Of a stretch of DNA of 23,710 bases, positions 1 through 9,127 are shown in pieces. This stretch comes from an uncultured Prevotellaceae bacterium (GTDB lineage Bacteria > Bacteroidota > Bacteroidia > Bacteroidales > Bacteroidaceae): NCBI GenBank assembly GCA_902775075.1, contig CACYKX010000021.1:1-23710 (forward strand). The letters run 5' to 3'. How positions within the stretch are numbered: the first letter of the stretch is position 1; every line of letters starts with the position of its first letter. The translations under genes and the position numbers were made by a program. The notes beneath the pieces are model-generated. The model had not been told where the DNA came from and ran no database searches. It was given only the letters and a program-made list of their open reading frames with translations.

Positions 1-2
1 TG

Positions 3-158
3 ACAACGAAGCTGACCCTATCAAATAGTTTTATGAATAATCAAGAACTTAAAGATTTAAGGGACAAGACCATTGAGAATACAACCGACGAAACCACTTT
101 GGGAGGAACAGTGAAGTTGGAGGAGATTGTGGAGGCGATGAAGGAGGAGAAGGCTTAG
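3..158 (+). CDS. C-terminal end of an unrecognised gene (partial, runs off left edge)
   Basis: The frame is open from the first complete codon at base 3 to a TAG at 156-158 and gives 51 residues with no cysteine and a charged, helical tail ending in VEAMKEEKA. There is an internal ATG at 33, so a stand-alone 41-residue protein is also possible, but the absence of any upstream stop favours the end of a longer gene. No domain is recognisable. It lies 72 bp before a small ORF related to helicase-associated domains, so the parent could be a helicase or restriction-type protein; that is a guess from position only. Confidence 0.45.
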   Translation, partial: TTKLTLSNSFMNNQELKDLRDKTIENTTDETTLGGTVKLEEIVEAMKEEKA

Positions 159-230
159 GGGCTTAGAAGCTTACAGTTTGCTGTTTTTTTGTCATGAACC
201 ATTTTGATACTGAACCTAATAAGAATTAAT

Positions 231-344
231 ATGCCAAGAGAAAGTGTATTGACAGCATCGGAACTAAAGCCAGAACGAGTCGAGAAATTTCAGAAGCTGC
301 TGGAGATGGGGGAGAGGTATAAGAGGAAAAATCAGTATCGGTAG
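231..344 (+). CDS. 37-aa ORF matching the C-terminal end of a helicase-associated (HA) domain; probable remnant
   Basis: This short ORF runs from ATG at 231 to TAG at 342-344. Its last 28 residues, with the pattern E-L-x-x-x-R-x-E-K-F-x-x-L-L-x-x-G-E-x-Y-x-R-K-N-Q-Y-R, match the end of the 79-residue ORF at 14769-15008, so the two are paralogous. The longer copy looks like the helicase-associated domain that occurs as C-terminal repeats in some bacterial SF2 helicases. Here only the tail remains, so this is probably a gene remnant or a tiny free-standing derivative. The first nine residues do not match the other copy. The 92 bp from here to the next gene contain no clear Bacteroidetes promoter that I can see. 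Confidence 0.5.
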   Translation: MPRESVLTASELKPERVEKFQKLLEMGERYKRKNQYR

Positions 345-436
345 ATGTAAGAAGGAAGACCTGAATTATTATGGTTGTACAATAAAATTGTTTATTTAAC
401 GTTGAATTTTATTAATGAAAAAAGCGATATAGCAGC

Positions 437-1759
437 ATGAAGTTATCAGTAAATAGATTTAAATCCATTTTTGAGCTTGAGAACTTCGAGTTTAAACCGC
501 TGACAATGCTTACTGGCATCAATAGCAGTGGTAAGACTTCGCTTGTGCAAAGCCTGCTACTGTTGAAGCAGACTTTGGAGAGTGAATCGAAGGAGGCGCT
601 TATCCTTGATGGTAAGTACATATCGGCAAGCAGTGTGCACGAGCTAGTGTTTGGTAAAGATGAAACCGACCTTTTTGCCTTTACCATAGAACTGGATAAG
701 GCGGATTTGCAGAAACTGAGTGTATTTGACGAGAATAGAATCACATATATTAAATATAAAGTCAGTTTCCATGTGAACAGTGGCGTCTTTGTGAGGTCGG
801 TGGATGCTGACATGGTGATAAACAAGGTGGCTCTGGGGCTCTCGTTATTACTCGATGAAAGTATAAATGATGGCAGAAAGTATAAGGTTACACCTAAAAA
901 ATTTATGGTTAGACAGGGTAACTCTGAAGTGGATTTCAGCAAGCCATTTAATGTAGCTTTTTCGAACTTCTTTCCTCAGTTTGCATCAAGGCCTGACCCC
1001 AATGGTGATTTAACTATCAGTATGCCTTTCATGGACGAGGTGATGAAACTTGTTTCCGCTTATTTTGCCAACATCTATTATGTCGGTCCATTGCGCGTGA
1101 AGCCTGAACCTATCATCAGCTATACGAATGACAACTTCAAGAATGTGGGCGGCGATGGCCTTTTTACACGATTCGTTCTTCATAATCGGAAAGATGATAT
1201 GGTGAATGCCAAAGAGAATCTCCTTCAGGCCACCAGCAGGTGGATTTGCAAGGAACTTGAATTGGCAGATTCGATAGAGACTATCAAGGACGGTACGAGT
1301 TCTTATCGTGTGGTATTGAGGAATAAGGGCGTTGATGTGGACCTGTGCCATATAGGATTAGGGGTGAGTCAGATATTGCCTATTATTGTTCAGGGATTGT
1401 TAGTGCCGGAAGGTGGTACGCTGATTGTGGACTCGCCAGAAGTTCATATGCACCCATCTGTTCAGGCTGATCTGATAGATTTCTTTATTGAACTGGCCAA
1501 AAACGGCAGGAAGGTTGTGTTTGAAACACATAGCGACCACATGATTACCAGACTGAGAAGAAGAATTGCAGAGGGGCTGGATCCTAATATCGTAAATCTT
1601 TGTTTCGTGACGGGAACAGAAAGTGGCAGTACTTATGCCAGCCTCGGTATTGACAATACTGGTACATTCTTTGGAGGATTGCCTGATAAGTTTATGAACA
1701 CTCAGGACATAGACTTCCGAAAGATTGTTGAGGCCAAATTTGCTCAGCACAAGAGATGA
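437..1759 (+). CDS. AAA ATPase of the DUF3696 type (ABC/OLD-like), probable defence ATPase
   Basis: A 440-residue ATPase, normal length for this family. It opens with a beta strand and an RFKSI segment, followed by Walker A GINSSGKT at residues 27-34. The C-terminal half has an ABC-type signature GLGVSQ at 307-312, a Walker B strand LIVDSPEVHMHPS with D332, and the ETHSDHMITRLRRRIAEG block from 363, which is the hallmark of DUF3696 proteins. Such ATPases act as sensor or regulatory subunits of two-gene anti-phage modules. The next gene overlaps its last four bases (ATGA), so the two are surely co-translated. The start is the only reasonable ATG: an earlier ATG at 418 ends after five codons. 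The ATP-binding part looks intact. Confidence 0.85.
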   Translation: MKLSVNRFKSIFELENFEFKPLTMLTGINSSGKTSLVQSLLLLKQTLESESKEALILDGKYISASSVHELVFGKDETDLFAFTIELDKADLQKLSVFDENRITYIKYKVSFHVNSGVFVRSVDADMVINKVALGLSLLLDESINDGRKYKVTPKKFMVRQGNSEVDFSKPFNVAFSNFFPQFASRPDPNGDLTISMPFMDEVMKLVSAYFANIYYVGPLRVKPEPIISYTNDNFKNVGGDGLFTRFVLHNRKDDMVNAKENLLQATSRWICKELELADSIETIKDGTSSYRVVLRNKGVDVDLCHIGLGVSQILPIIVQGLLVPEGGTLIVDSPEVHMHPSVQADLIDFFIELAKNGRKVVFETHSDHMITRLRRRIAEGLDPNIVNLCFVTGTESGSTYASLGIDNTGTFFGGLPDKFMNTQDIDFRKIVEAKFAQHKR

Positions 1760-2556
1760 AACGTACCATAGCAATAGATTTACCGGTGTTGTTGCAAGGG
1801 AATATCCATCATGTGGATGTACCCTTGCTGTATGATGTGCTGGGAAAGATAAAAGGCTTGAAGAATGTGGAGGTCTTGTTCTGTAATGATGACTTGCAGA
1901 TTCTATTTGCCAATGATTATGCTTTTTCTGGAAATATCTTGAAATTTCTCTCTGATGTGAAGTTGTCAGAATACGAAGAGACTTCGAGGAAAGAAAACTT
2001 GACTTATACTCCGGACATTGTGGCTGGTCTAGAGAAAAATATGTCAAATGCTGTTTATCTTCAGCTTTGTGTGATTCATACGAATGACACTACTGGTAGC
2101 GAAATCACTTTTACGGGTTTTATACCCAGATTCTCGGAGAAGTTCAAATTAAAGACTATGAGGGATAAGAAGACAAGGCCTCATGAAACGGTAATCATCG
2201 AATCGGGGGAAGATGCAAATGACTGGATAGAATCTTGTAAACCTTCCCTGAGCGAGTTGAAACATAAGGGAACAACAGGAACTTCTGCCAGGGGAGTTGT
2301 GTCGCCTTTTACTTCATTATTTAAGATAGGCAAGGAATATGCTGAGAGTTTGCTACAGCGGGCATATCTGGAATCGGAAGATAATGCAGTATTCCCCCAC
2401 TATTTATATACGTGGGATCCTGAGGCTGGTACGTTTATAGAATTCAGGCATGAGAATCATGAGAATGACAGTGAGCACAACTATCATGGCAGGGATATGA
2501 GTGAGGCGGAGTATAAGGATGTGCCGAGTCATATTCGAGAGAAATATCATAGATAA
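1756..2556 (+). CDS. Unrecognised 266-aa partner of the DUF3696 ATPase; possible effector
   Basis: The start codon overlaps the stop of the ATPase gene (ATGA), so this is its translational partner. I do not recognise the family. The N-terminal ~130 residues look like an alpha/beta fold. After a low-complexity linker (KGTTGTSARG, about 173-182) comes a C-terminal part with the segment YTWDPEAGTFIEFRHE and, further on, YHGRD. The spacing W-D-x3-G...E...H-G-x-D is loosely like the cytotoxic domains of colicin E3-type and barnase-like RNases. That resemblance is weak but would fit an effector controlled by the ATPase. There are no membrane segments. A 67-bp gap without an obvious promoter follows. 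Confidence 0.6.
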   Translation: MKRTIAIDLPVLLQGNIHHVDVPLLYDVLGKIKGLKNVEVLFCNDDLQILFANDYAFSGNILKFLSDVKLSEYEETSRKENLTYTPDIVAGLEKNMSNAVYLQLCVIHTNDTTGSEITFTGFIPRFSEKFKLKTMRDKKTRPHETVIIESGEDANDWIESCKPSLSELKHKGTTGTSARGVVSPFTSLFKIGKEYAESLLQRAYLESEDNAVFPHYLYTWDPEAGTFIEFRHENHENDSEHNYHGRDMSEAEYKDVPSHIREKYHR

Positions 2557-2623
2557 AGATGCCGAATGATGTATGTCCAGTAGTTTTTGATAGATAGGGT
2601 GCCGATTAGAAAAAACACTAATA

Positions 2624-4753
2624 ATGATTACTGATTTTAGCAATGGTGAATTCATAAAGCAGACATTCTCCTACGAATCGCTGATGAAGAGGAGGGTGAA
2701 GAAGCATGCCTCTGTATTCCAGCCAATACTGGAGGCTATTAGCAATGCATTGGAAGCCACAGAAGGGAAGGGCGACAAAATTGTTATAAGACTAAAGGTT
2801 TCGCAATCTTTGTTTGAAAATAAGTATTCCTACAATTGTATTGAAGTGGAAGATACCGGATGTGGGTTCACCAAAGAGAACTTGCAGAGGTTTTATGATT
2901 TGTTTAATGAAACAAAAGGATATAACAATTTAGGGACGGGTAGAATCCAGTTCCTGCATTTCTTCCAACATACAGAGTTCCACAGTGTTTTTCTAGATAA
3001 AACCGATAAAACCAAGAAACAAATCGACATCTGCCTTTCAACAAAATTCATCAACAACCATAAAACTCCTATCTGGGCGAGTTATCCAAAGGAGGTTCCG
3101 GATGATACGCCAACAGGAACGACTGTCTCTTTCTATTTGCCTTGCGACGACAAGGATAAGGCAAGCTATGAGGAGATGACCACAGATGATGTGTTCGACA
3201 AGGTGTTTACACATTATCTTGGACGCTTGTGCTTGTCGAAAAACAATATGCAAAACATCGGCATAGAGTTTTATGTTAATGGTGTTCACGACACAAACAA
3301 AGACAAAACCATTTCTGAACAAAATATACCCGATGTTGATTACCATGATGAAGTTGAAGTTCACTATAAAAAGATGAACGGTACTGGTGATGGTTTTATT
3401 GAGCAGAAAGAATCGGAGGCTTTCGAGATAAATTCTTTTTTGCTTCCTTCTGCAGTCCAGAAACGGAATGAGATAAAACTCACGAGTAAGAATGAGACGG
3501 TTGAAGCCGCCAATGTAGATTTCTCTTTTGTTGGGAAGGCTCGCATAAAAGAAGGAAAGAACATTCTTTGCTTGATTTCGAGCAGTTTTCTTACCAACCA
3601 AGACACTGACCTTAGAGGTAACCTGAATATCTATACCAAAGAAGAGTTTCTCAAGGAAAAAGGCAAAATGGATTTTGAGGTCAAGCATTTGTTTATCGAT
3701 GATGTGCAAGAGAAAGTGACCGATAAAATCACCACACATTATCCCGCTATCAATAAGATAAAAGAGGAAAGTGAAGAGGATATAGACCAGGTGGTGGAGG
3801 ATTTTTCGTTGGATAGCGGCATAGTAAAGAGAATGGGGCGTAAGACGGGTGAGAAAGTATCGGATTTTCTAAGCCGTTATTATGATGCGGAGGCTGAAGT
3901 GGAGAAAGACAGCTCCAAGAAAATGAGGGAAATATTCTCTTCTTTCAGGCAGTTGGATCCTTCATCAAAAGGCTTCAGCAAGTCGTTCAAAGCCAAAGTT
4001 GGTGCAATTAACTCGCTAATTCCGGTCAAAAGCAAGTCTGGCTTGTCGCGATACATATCGAGCAGGACAGCGGCAATGAACATGCTGCAGATGATTTTGG
4101 ATAAAGACTTGGAGTGTCAGTTGGCGGAAAATAAAAGGAGAGACAATGAAAAGCTTATACATGACATGCTGTTCCCGCAGGGGTCAATGGATGCATTGGA
4201 AAGCAATTTGTGGATGCTGAATGAGGATTTCATTCATTTCAGGGGTTACTCCAATTTTAGGTTAAAAGATTTGCAAGCAGATGGCGTGCCCATCATACGT
4301 GAAGACCTAACGGATGAAGAGAAAAAGACTCTGACTGAATACAACAAGGATATGTTGGGCAACAAGCCCGACATCCTGCTATTCCCCGAGGAACACAAAT
4401 GTATCATTATTGAGCTTAAGAGTGACACAGCAGACCCTGCGAAATATCTCAGTCAAGCCGTTCAGTATGCCGGTTTGTTGAGGGCTTTTGCAAAAGATGA
4501 ATTTGTGATTGACAATTTCTATCTTTACTTGATTGCCGAGAGTTTCAATTTTGAAAGAATACGCATTGCTAATCCATCATTCAGGATAGCTCAGTATTTG
4601 GACTATGTGTTCTTGCCAAACAGCCCTGTCTATGGCGGAACCAGAGGCGAAGGTGCCCTTTATATGGAAGTTCTAAAATATTCAACCCTGATTAAGCGAG
4701 CAAAAATAAGAAACAGTATCTTCACAGAGAAGTTATTTGGGGAAGAGGAGTAA
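2624..4753 (+). CDS. GHKL-type ATPase fused to a C-terminal PD-(D/E)XK nuclease
   Basis: A 709-residue two-domain protein. The N-terminus holds a GHKL (Hsp90/MutL/MORC-like) ATPase with the N-box around LEAISNALEA (E37, N41), the G1 box DTGCGF at 77-82 and the G2 box GTGRIQF at 104-110. A charged central region (about 370-550) may be coiled. The C-terminus has a restriction-type nuclease core: KPDILLF with D583, IIIELKSD with E597 and K599, then a helix with QAVQYA, matching D-Xn-E-X-K...Q. GHKL ATPases fused to such nucleases are known in prokaryotic conflict and restriction systems related to MORC proteins. I infer an ATP-gated DNA-cutting role. It heads a tightly packed row of genes (6 bp to the next), and both sets of motifs are intact. 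Confidence 0.85.
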   Translation: MITDFSNGEFIKQTFSYESLMKRRVKKHASVFQPILEAISNALEATEGKGDKIVIRLKVSQSLFENKYSYNCIEVEDTGCGFTKENLQRFYDLFNETKGYNNLGTGRIQFLHFFQHTEFHSVFLDKTDKTKKQIDICLSTKFINNHKTPIWASYPKEVPDDTPTGTTVSFYLPCDDKDKASYEEMTTDDVFDKVFTHYLGRLCLSKNNMQNIGIEFYVNGVHDTNKDKTISEQNIPDVDYHDEVEVHYKKMNGTGDGFIEQKESEAFEINSFLLPSAVQKRNEIKLTSKNETVEAANVDFSFVGKARIKEGKNILCLISSSFLTNQDTDLRGNLNIYTKEEFLKEKGKMDFEVKHLFIDDVQEKVTDKITTHYPAINKIKEESEEDIDQVVEDFSLDSGIVKRMGRKTGEKVSDFLSRYYDAEAEVEKDSSKKMREIFSSFRQLDPSSKGFSKSFKAKVGAINSLIPVKSKSGLSRYISSRTAAMNMLQMILDKDLECQLAENKRRDNEKLIHDMLFPQGSMDALESNLWMLNEDFIHFRGYSNFRLKDLQADGVPIIREDLTDEEKKTLTEYNKDMLGNKPDILLFPEEHKCIIIELKSDTADPAKYLSQAVQYAGLLRAFAKDEFVIDNFYLYLIAESFNFERIRIANPSFRIAQYLDYVFLPNSPVYGGTRGEGALYMEVLKYSTLIKRAKIRNSIFTEKLFGEEE

Positions 4754-4759
4754 TGTATT

Positions 4760-6265
4760 ATGAAGTATTCGATTGATAATTATATAGGACAAGAGGTAAA
4801 GAGAACATCCTTTTTGCTGAAAAAATCAAATGGAGAATATCATTTTCTGTTTAGTATCATTGAGCGATTGGAAGATGATGCTGCGGAAAATGTATTGGGT
4901 CAGAAACAATCGAAAACATATTGTGATGAAAAAGCAGATGGAAAGAAAGATAAGATTTACGTTGAAACTGATTTTGTGACTTTAGACCAAACAACTGCCA
5001 ATGAACCGTGGGAATGTTATGTTGTTGATGGAAGGAATATTAAGGTTGAAGGAAATGGATATCAATGGAAGGATAATGGGGAAAGCAAGAAGATACCGTC
5101 AAATAGGGATGAGAAGACAGAATTGATGGTGATGGTGCCTGATCGTAGATGTTCTGCTTTTGTGAAGTATTGTAAACCTCAAGAACCGTCAGAGGCTGTG
5201 AAAACAGTATTGGGTAGTGATGGCTTGAAAGAACAACTGAAAAGCTTGTCTGAACGAGTGTTGGGCTATGACCTGAATATTCATAAAGGATATCTCGGCT
5301 GTTTTATGCAGGTTTGCTATAATCCCATTTTTAAGGATATCGATTTTATCGAAGATGCTCAAGAAGCTGGGGTTTATGTAAGAGTTAATTACAGAGGTGA
5401 CCAACGCCCGCCGTTACATATTTGCATTCAAGGATTGAGCAGAGAGGGCGATGTTATGGGCGTTGAAGATTGTTGGTTGCAAGGTGAATTTTTAAACCGC
5501 ATTCAGTTTAAAACAAGATATCCATTATTGGAAATTGTGGTTCTTGACAAGGATGGTGATGTCTTAGACAGCTTTAAGAATCTGACTTTCATCCATAGCA
5601 TTCAATTTGGGATGAATGTGAAGTCGAAAGATGTGGCTCTACTCGATGAGAATGGTAATGTAGTGAGAATGGTTGAGAAATTCTCGAATGAAAGGCCGTC
5701 GATTATTGGTACAAAAATCAAAAAGGAGAGTATTTGGGACAGCTCTCAAGAATTTGAATATGAAAAACTCGAACGCTCTCTTGACTTTGTGTTTTTTGAT
5801 GGTGAAAAGGAGAAAATTGACCAGAATCGTCAAAAAGCAAGGGAATGTGTTGAGCGAATTCTAAACCAAACACAAAATGTTTGCTATATCTGCGACTCCT
5901 ATTTTAATGTAAAAACACTGTGCCAATTTGTTGCGCCCATCAAGGTGGCCGCTGTTGAGGTGAGGGTAATATCGAGCAAAGAAAGACTTGGTGCCGATGA
6001 TAAAGAAAAACTGAAACAAAAAGCGGAAGAAATGAGGTTGAAAGAAATATCAAATGTGTATTGTAGGTTGTTGAAAGGTGAAAAGTCAGCATTGCATGAC
6101 CGTTTTATTGTAGCTGATGACAAAGTGTGGATGTTGGGTTGCTCGTTGAATGAGTTTGGCGAACGTGCCACTACGTTAATCCGAGTGCCATCGCGTTATA
6201 GTAAAAGGTTGATTGAATGGGCGGAGAATTATTGGAAAAATGAAGACTTGACAGAAGCATTATGA
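4760..6265 (+). CDS. Phospholipase-D-like protein with a large N-terminal domain, resembling the VPA1262 family
   Basis: A 501-residue protein starting six bases after the GHKL gene. The N-terminal ~330 residues, including HICIQGLSREGDVMGVEDCW, resemble what I recall of the VPA1262-family N-terminal domain; this part is from memory. The C-terminal ~140 residues look like one PLD-type half: a strand VCYICDSYF, a strand VEVRVISSKE, then LHDRFIVADDKVWMLG (H446) and GCSLNEFG. The usual PLD signature HxK is replaced by H-D-R, and the same variant occurs in the next gene, so the pair may form a composite active site or a non-catalytic binding surface. Its stop overlaps the next start by four bases, indicating translational coupling. 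Confidence 0.6.
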   Translation: MKYSIDNYIGQEVKRTSFLLKKSNGEYHFLFSIIERLEDDAAENVLGQKQSKTYCDEKADGKKDKIYVETDFVTLDQTTANEPWECYVVDGRNIKVEGNGYQWKDNGESKKIPSNRDEKTELMVMVPDRRCSAFVKYCKPQEPSEAVKTVLGSDGLKEQLKSLSERVLGYDLNIHKGYLGCFMQVCYNPIFKDIDFIEDAQEAGVYVRVNYRGDQRPPLHICIQGLSREGDVMGVEDCWLQGEFLNRIQFKTRYPLLEIVVLDKDGDVLDSFKNLTFIHSIQFGMNVKSKDVALLDENGNVVRMVEKFSNERPSIIGTKIKKESIWDSSQEFEYEKLERSLDFVFFDGEKEKIDQNRQKARECVERILNQTQNVCYICDSYFNVKTLCQFVAPIKVAAVEVRVISSKERLGADDKEKLKQKAEEMRLKEISNVYCRLLKGEKSALHDRFIVADDKVWMLGCSLNEFGERATTLIRVPSRYSKRLIEWAENYWKNEDLTEAL

Positions 6266-6878
6266 GTCTGGTTAATCTAACAAAAGCATCCCCATCTGAA
6301 GAGTTTACCCATAATTTTGATGAATATGGGGATTACCTCTATTTTGAACGGAACGACAAAGATAAACCTTCATACTATGAAAACATATTGGGAATAGCCA
6401 AGAAGAGAATTATCATTATAGACCCCCATCTGTCAATAAATGAAGACCCTGTTCTGTTTGAGAAAGTTAAAGCTGAGAAAGTTGATGTAAAAATAATGGC
6501 GGTTTGTAAAAAAAGTGAAAATGAAGCTTATGCAAAATCGTATTTTGATGCTATTCAAGATAAACTAAAAAAGAATCTCAATGAATACGATTTCTCATTC
6601 TGTTGTTTTAAGCAAAAGCCTTATAAAAAAATATGGATCAATAATTTCAGTTATGAAGAGGAACCTATTTATATTTGGCATGACAGATATCTTTTGATTG
6701 ATAATAGGGCCTTTTTATAGGTGCCTCGATGAATAATCAAGTATCGGGTGAAAAAAGTTTTGGCATCTTTGAAGTGAAAGACTCTGGTCAGATGGTTAAA
6801 TTTATTGATGATTTTTTTACAAACTATGAAGGACTATTGGTTCATCGGTATAACGGTTGGCATTTTCATCACAAATAA
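6262..6878 (+). pseudogene. Second PLD-like HDR-motif protein, interrupted by a one-base frameshift
   Basis: The ORF opens at 6262 and stops at 6718-6720 after 152 residues, directly after WHDRYLLIDNRAFL. The missing end is present in another frame: from about 6712 the DNA reads FIGASMNNQVSGEKSFGIFE and continues to TAA at 6876-6878. Adding one T to the T5 run at 6712-6716 joins the halves into RAFFIGASMNN and a protein of about 205 residues. The N-terminal part has the PLD-like strand IIIIDPH. The product would be a short PLD-like protein homologous in layout to the C-terminus of the preceding gene. Either the gene is broken or slipping (homopolymer), or one T was lost in sequencing or assembly. 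Confidence 0.75.
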
Positions 6879-6887
6879 TTTGGCGCT

Positions 6888-8685
6888 ATGAATTTGGAAG
6901 ATTACCGCAAACAAATATACGCTTATTGGTCGGAATCGAACCTGCAAGGTGAATTGTGCCTGTTGGATGCCATTGAGAAGCATCAGCAAAAGAAATATCT
7001 AACCGATGAGCAAAAAGAGGCTTTTGATAAATTGGTGGATTGGATTATGAAGGAAAAGCCGGGCCTGAATGATTTGTCTGATGAAATAATAGGGAAAAGG
7101 TTCCGCGTAAGAAAATACGAAAAGATAAAAAACATAAAGAACCTTGCTTTTTATGAGGTTGGAAAGCGATATAGTAAGAAATCGAGCAAAGCAACGATGA
7201 ATGATTTCGAATTCTTTTCGGAACACATGTGTCACGGCTTTGACCTGAGTTATAAGGTCAGCAAAGCTGTATTGTCGAAGATAGTGGACAGTATTGATGG
7301 CAAAAGCGAATCGTTTTTGGATAATTGCCGCTCAATGCATGATAGGAGAGGGAATTTTGCGAAATATTGCTTAAATGAATTGCAAGACGAAAAGACAGAT
7401 GCTGAGATTATTGAGATGATGAATCCATACAATGGTGGCGATTATATCGAATTGCCGTTAGGCATTTATGACTTGTCTTATTTCTTGCTTCGTGACAAGC
7501 GTTATGATTTGTATGCACGATTGCTGTCAAATCTTTATTTTTTTTCCATTGCAAGGGGCGATGATGTGTTGGATGCATGGTGTGGATGCGGCTTTTGCTA
7601 TATGGAAAGAAATCGAAAGATTGAATCCTAAGCGGATAAATGTTATACAATATTTGTTGCGAAACCGAATACTGAAATTGTTGGGCACCGAACCCAATCA
7701 GTTGGATAGAAACGCTCGAAACGAATACATTCAAGAAAAAGACAGAAAACTGGGCGAACAATTGCTGAATGATTGGATCAATCGTGCCGATAAATATGCC
7801 AATCGTCTGGTCAAATTGTCAATAAATAGGTTTGGGGCAAGTGACACATCTGTATGGTACAGCCGGAAAAAAGCGCAATTGACAGGAAGAGATCCAAAGT
7901 TTATTAAATTTGAACTTGCTGCTTTAGATAAAATAGAGAAAAGTTTGAAATCGCAATTGGATTTAACGGATGGAATGATTGCCGATAAAGACTTGGATAC
8001 GCTTATATATTATGCTAGCGTTGCGGCTGAAAATGATTCGTTGAGCAAGGATTTCTATGTTGACTTGATTAAAACTATCTGCCAGCATATCTATTGTGAC
8101 CGATATGTTCGACCGCTGAAGCTTGACAACGAGTCATTCCAAACGATGCGTAATGTATATCGGTGTGTTTTAATAGGGAAGGTTGACGGTATTCAGACAA
8201 TGTCAACTTATAGGCAAACTTCAGAAAACGGCCAAAATCATTATAGTAATATTTTCCGTAATGCGATGGGTGACTCGTGGTGGTTGTCAATCATGGTGTT
8301 GATGGCAGAGGAAACGGGAGATGTTGACTATTTTAGAAAAATAACAGGCATTCTTTTGAAATTGGCCAGTTTTGAAAAATCCTTGTTTAACGAATATTAC
8401 TTTCTTCCATTATATATAGCAGAACTTATCGTTGTTCAAGTGTTAAAAGGGGAGAAAAATGCGTTTGAGAATTGCCTGATTACGAGAGCGTGCAATTTGT
8501 ATCATGTTTTGCGCATATTATTAGCCAATAATGGAGTTTTGAGCGATGACAATATCAAACTGCTCAAAAACAGGGTTGAAGTTGAATGGCAATACGAGAA
8601 ATCTTTGGCTCAGCAGTATAAGCAGCCAACAGATTATTTGGAAGAATATTTGAAGAAAGCAATTGGAAATAACGAAATCAAGTAA
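6888..8685 (+). pseudogene. Long helical protein of about 598 aa, with an apparent frameshift near 7540-7605; unknown function
   Basis: Translation from ATG 6888 runs 247 residues to a TAA at 7629-7631, while the +1 frame carries a continuous protein from about 7575 to TAA 8683-8685. The overlap reads sensibly if GDDVLDAW in the first frame is joined to DAAFAIWKEIERLNPKR in the second, i.e. one surplus base around 7585-7595, although the T8 run at about 7538-7545 is another possible site. The combined protein is rich in predicted helices, has no recognised catalytic motif and may be a repeat-type scaffold. It starts nine bases after the PLD-like gene and is followed one base later by the next start, so it belongs to the same operon. 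Confidence 0.65.
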
Positions 8686-8686
8686 A

Positions 8687-9127
8687 ATGATTTTTCCCAA
8701 ATATAAGATGGGGAAGGACAATAGATATGGTCCTACACCACACAATCGTTTTTATCAACCTGCTTATTACCACAATCCCGTTGACGCTAAAAACGGGAAA
8801 GGCAAAAAGGCTAAGCAAAGAGAACATGAAGATAAAACACATTGGGTGTTGAAGAAACCGGAGCAATATCACGTGTTTTTAACAGGTGATATAAATGAGC
8901 TGTTTGACGACAGAGGAATATACTCTGTGTTGGATAATTGCAAAGTTGTTTTTGGAGAAGATGGTCAGCGAATTGCCATTTTTGAAACGCCAAGAAATGA
9001 TACATGGCATGGTTTCCCAATCTTTTCTTGGGAAAAACCCATTAGTGACGCCATTGTCATTAAGATGAAAGACAAAGGATTGATAAGCGAAGTAACCAAA
9101 CAAAGAATAATTGATCATAGGATATGA
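8687..9127 (+). CDS. Unrecognised 146-aa protein
   Basis: I take ATG 8687, one base after the stop of the preceding gene, as the start; the frame is open a little further up only through a TTG at 8663. The product begins MIFPKYKMGKDNRYGPTP, is rich in Lys, Tyr and His, and has a basic Gly/Lys stretch (KNGKGKKAKQ) around residue 35. The C-terminal half looks like a small alpha/beta fold with a conserved-looking WHGFPIFSW segment. No membrane segment or known motif is visible. Its end overlaps the next gene by four bases (ATGA), so it is translationally coupled and probably a subunit of the same system. Confidence 0.7.
   Translation: MIFPKYKMGKDNRYGPTPHNRFYQPAYYHNPVDAKNGKGKKAKQREHEDKTHWVLKKPEQYHVFLTGDINELFDDRGIYSVLDNCKVVFGEDGQRIAIFETPRNDTWHGFPIFSWEKPISDAIVIKMKDKGLISEVTKQRIIDHRI

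Noticed and set aside
7468..7575. The N-terminal part of the ORF opening at 7468 as the true start of a separate 405-aa gene
   Set aside because: Its first ~35 residues are cysteine-rich, out-of-frame reading of the preceding gene; homology-like sequence starts only at about DAAFAIWKEIERLNP, so a frameshift is more likely than a new gene.
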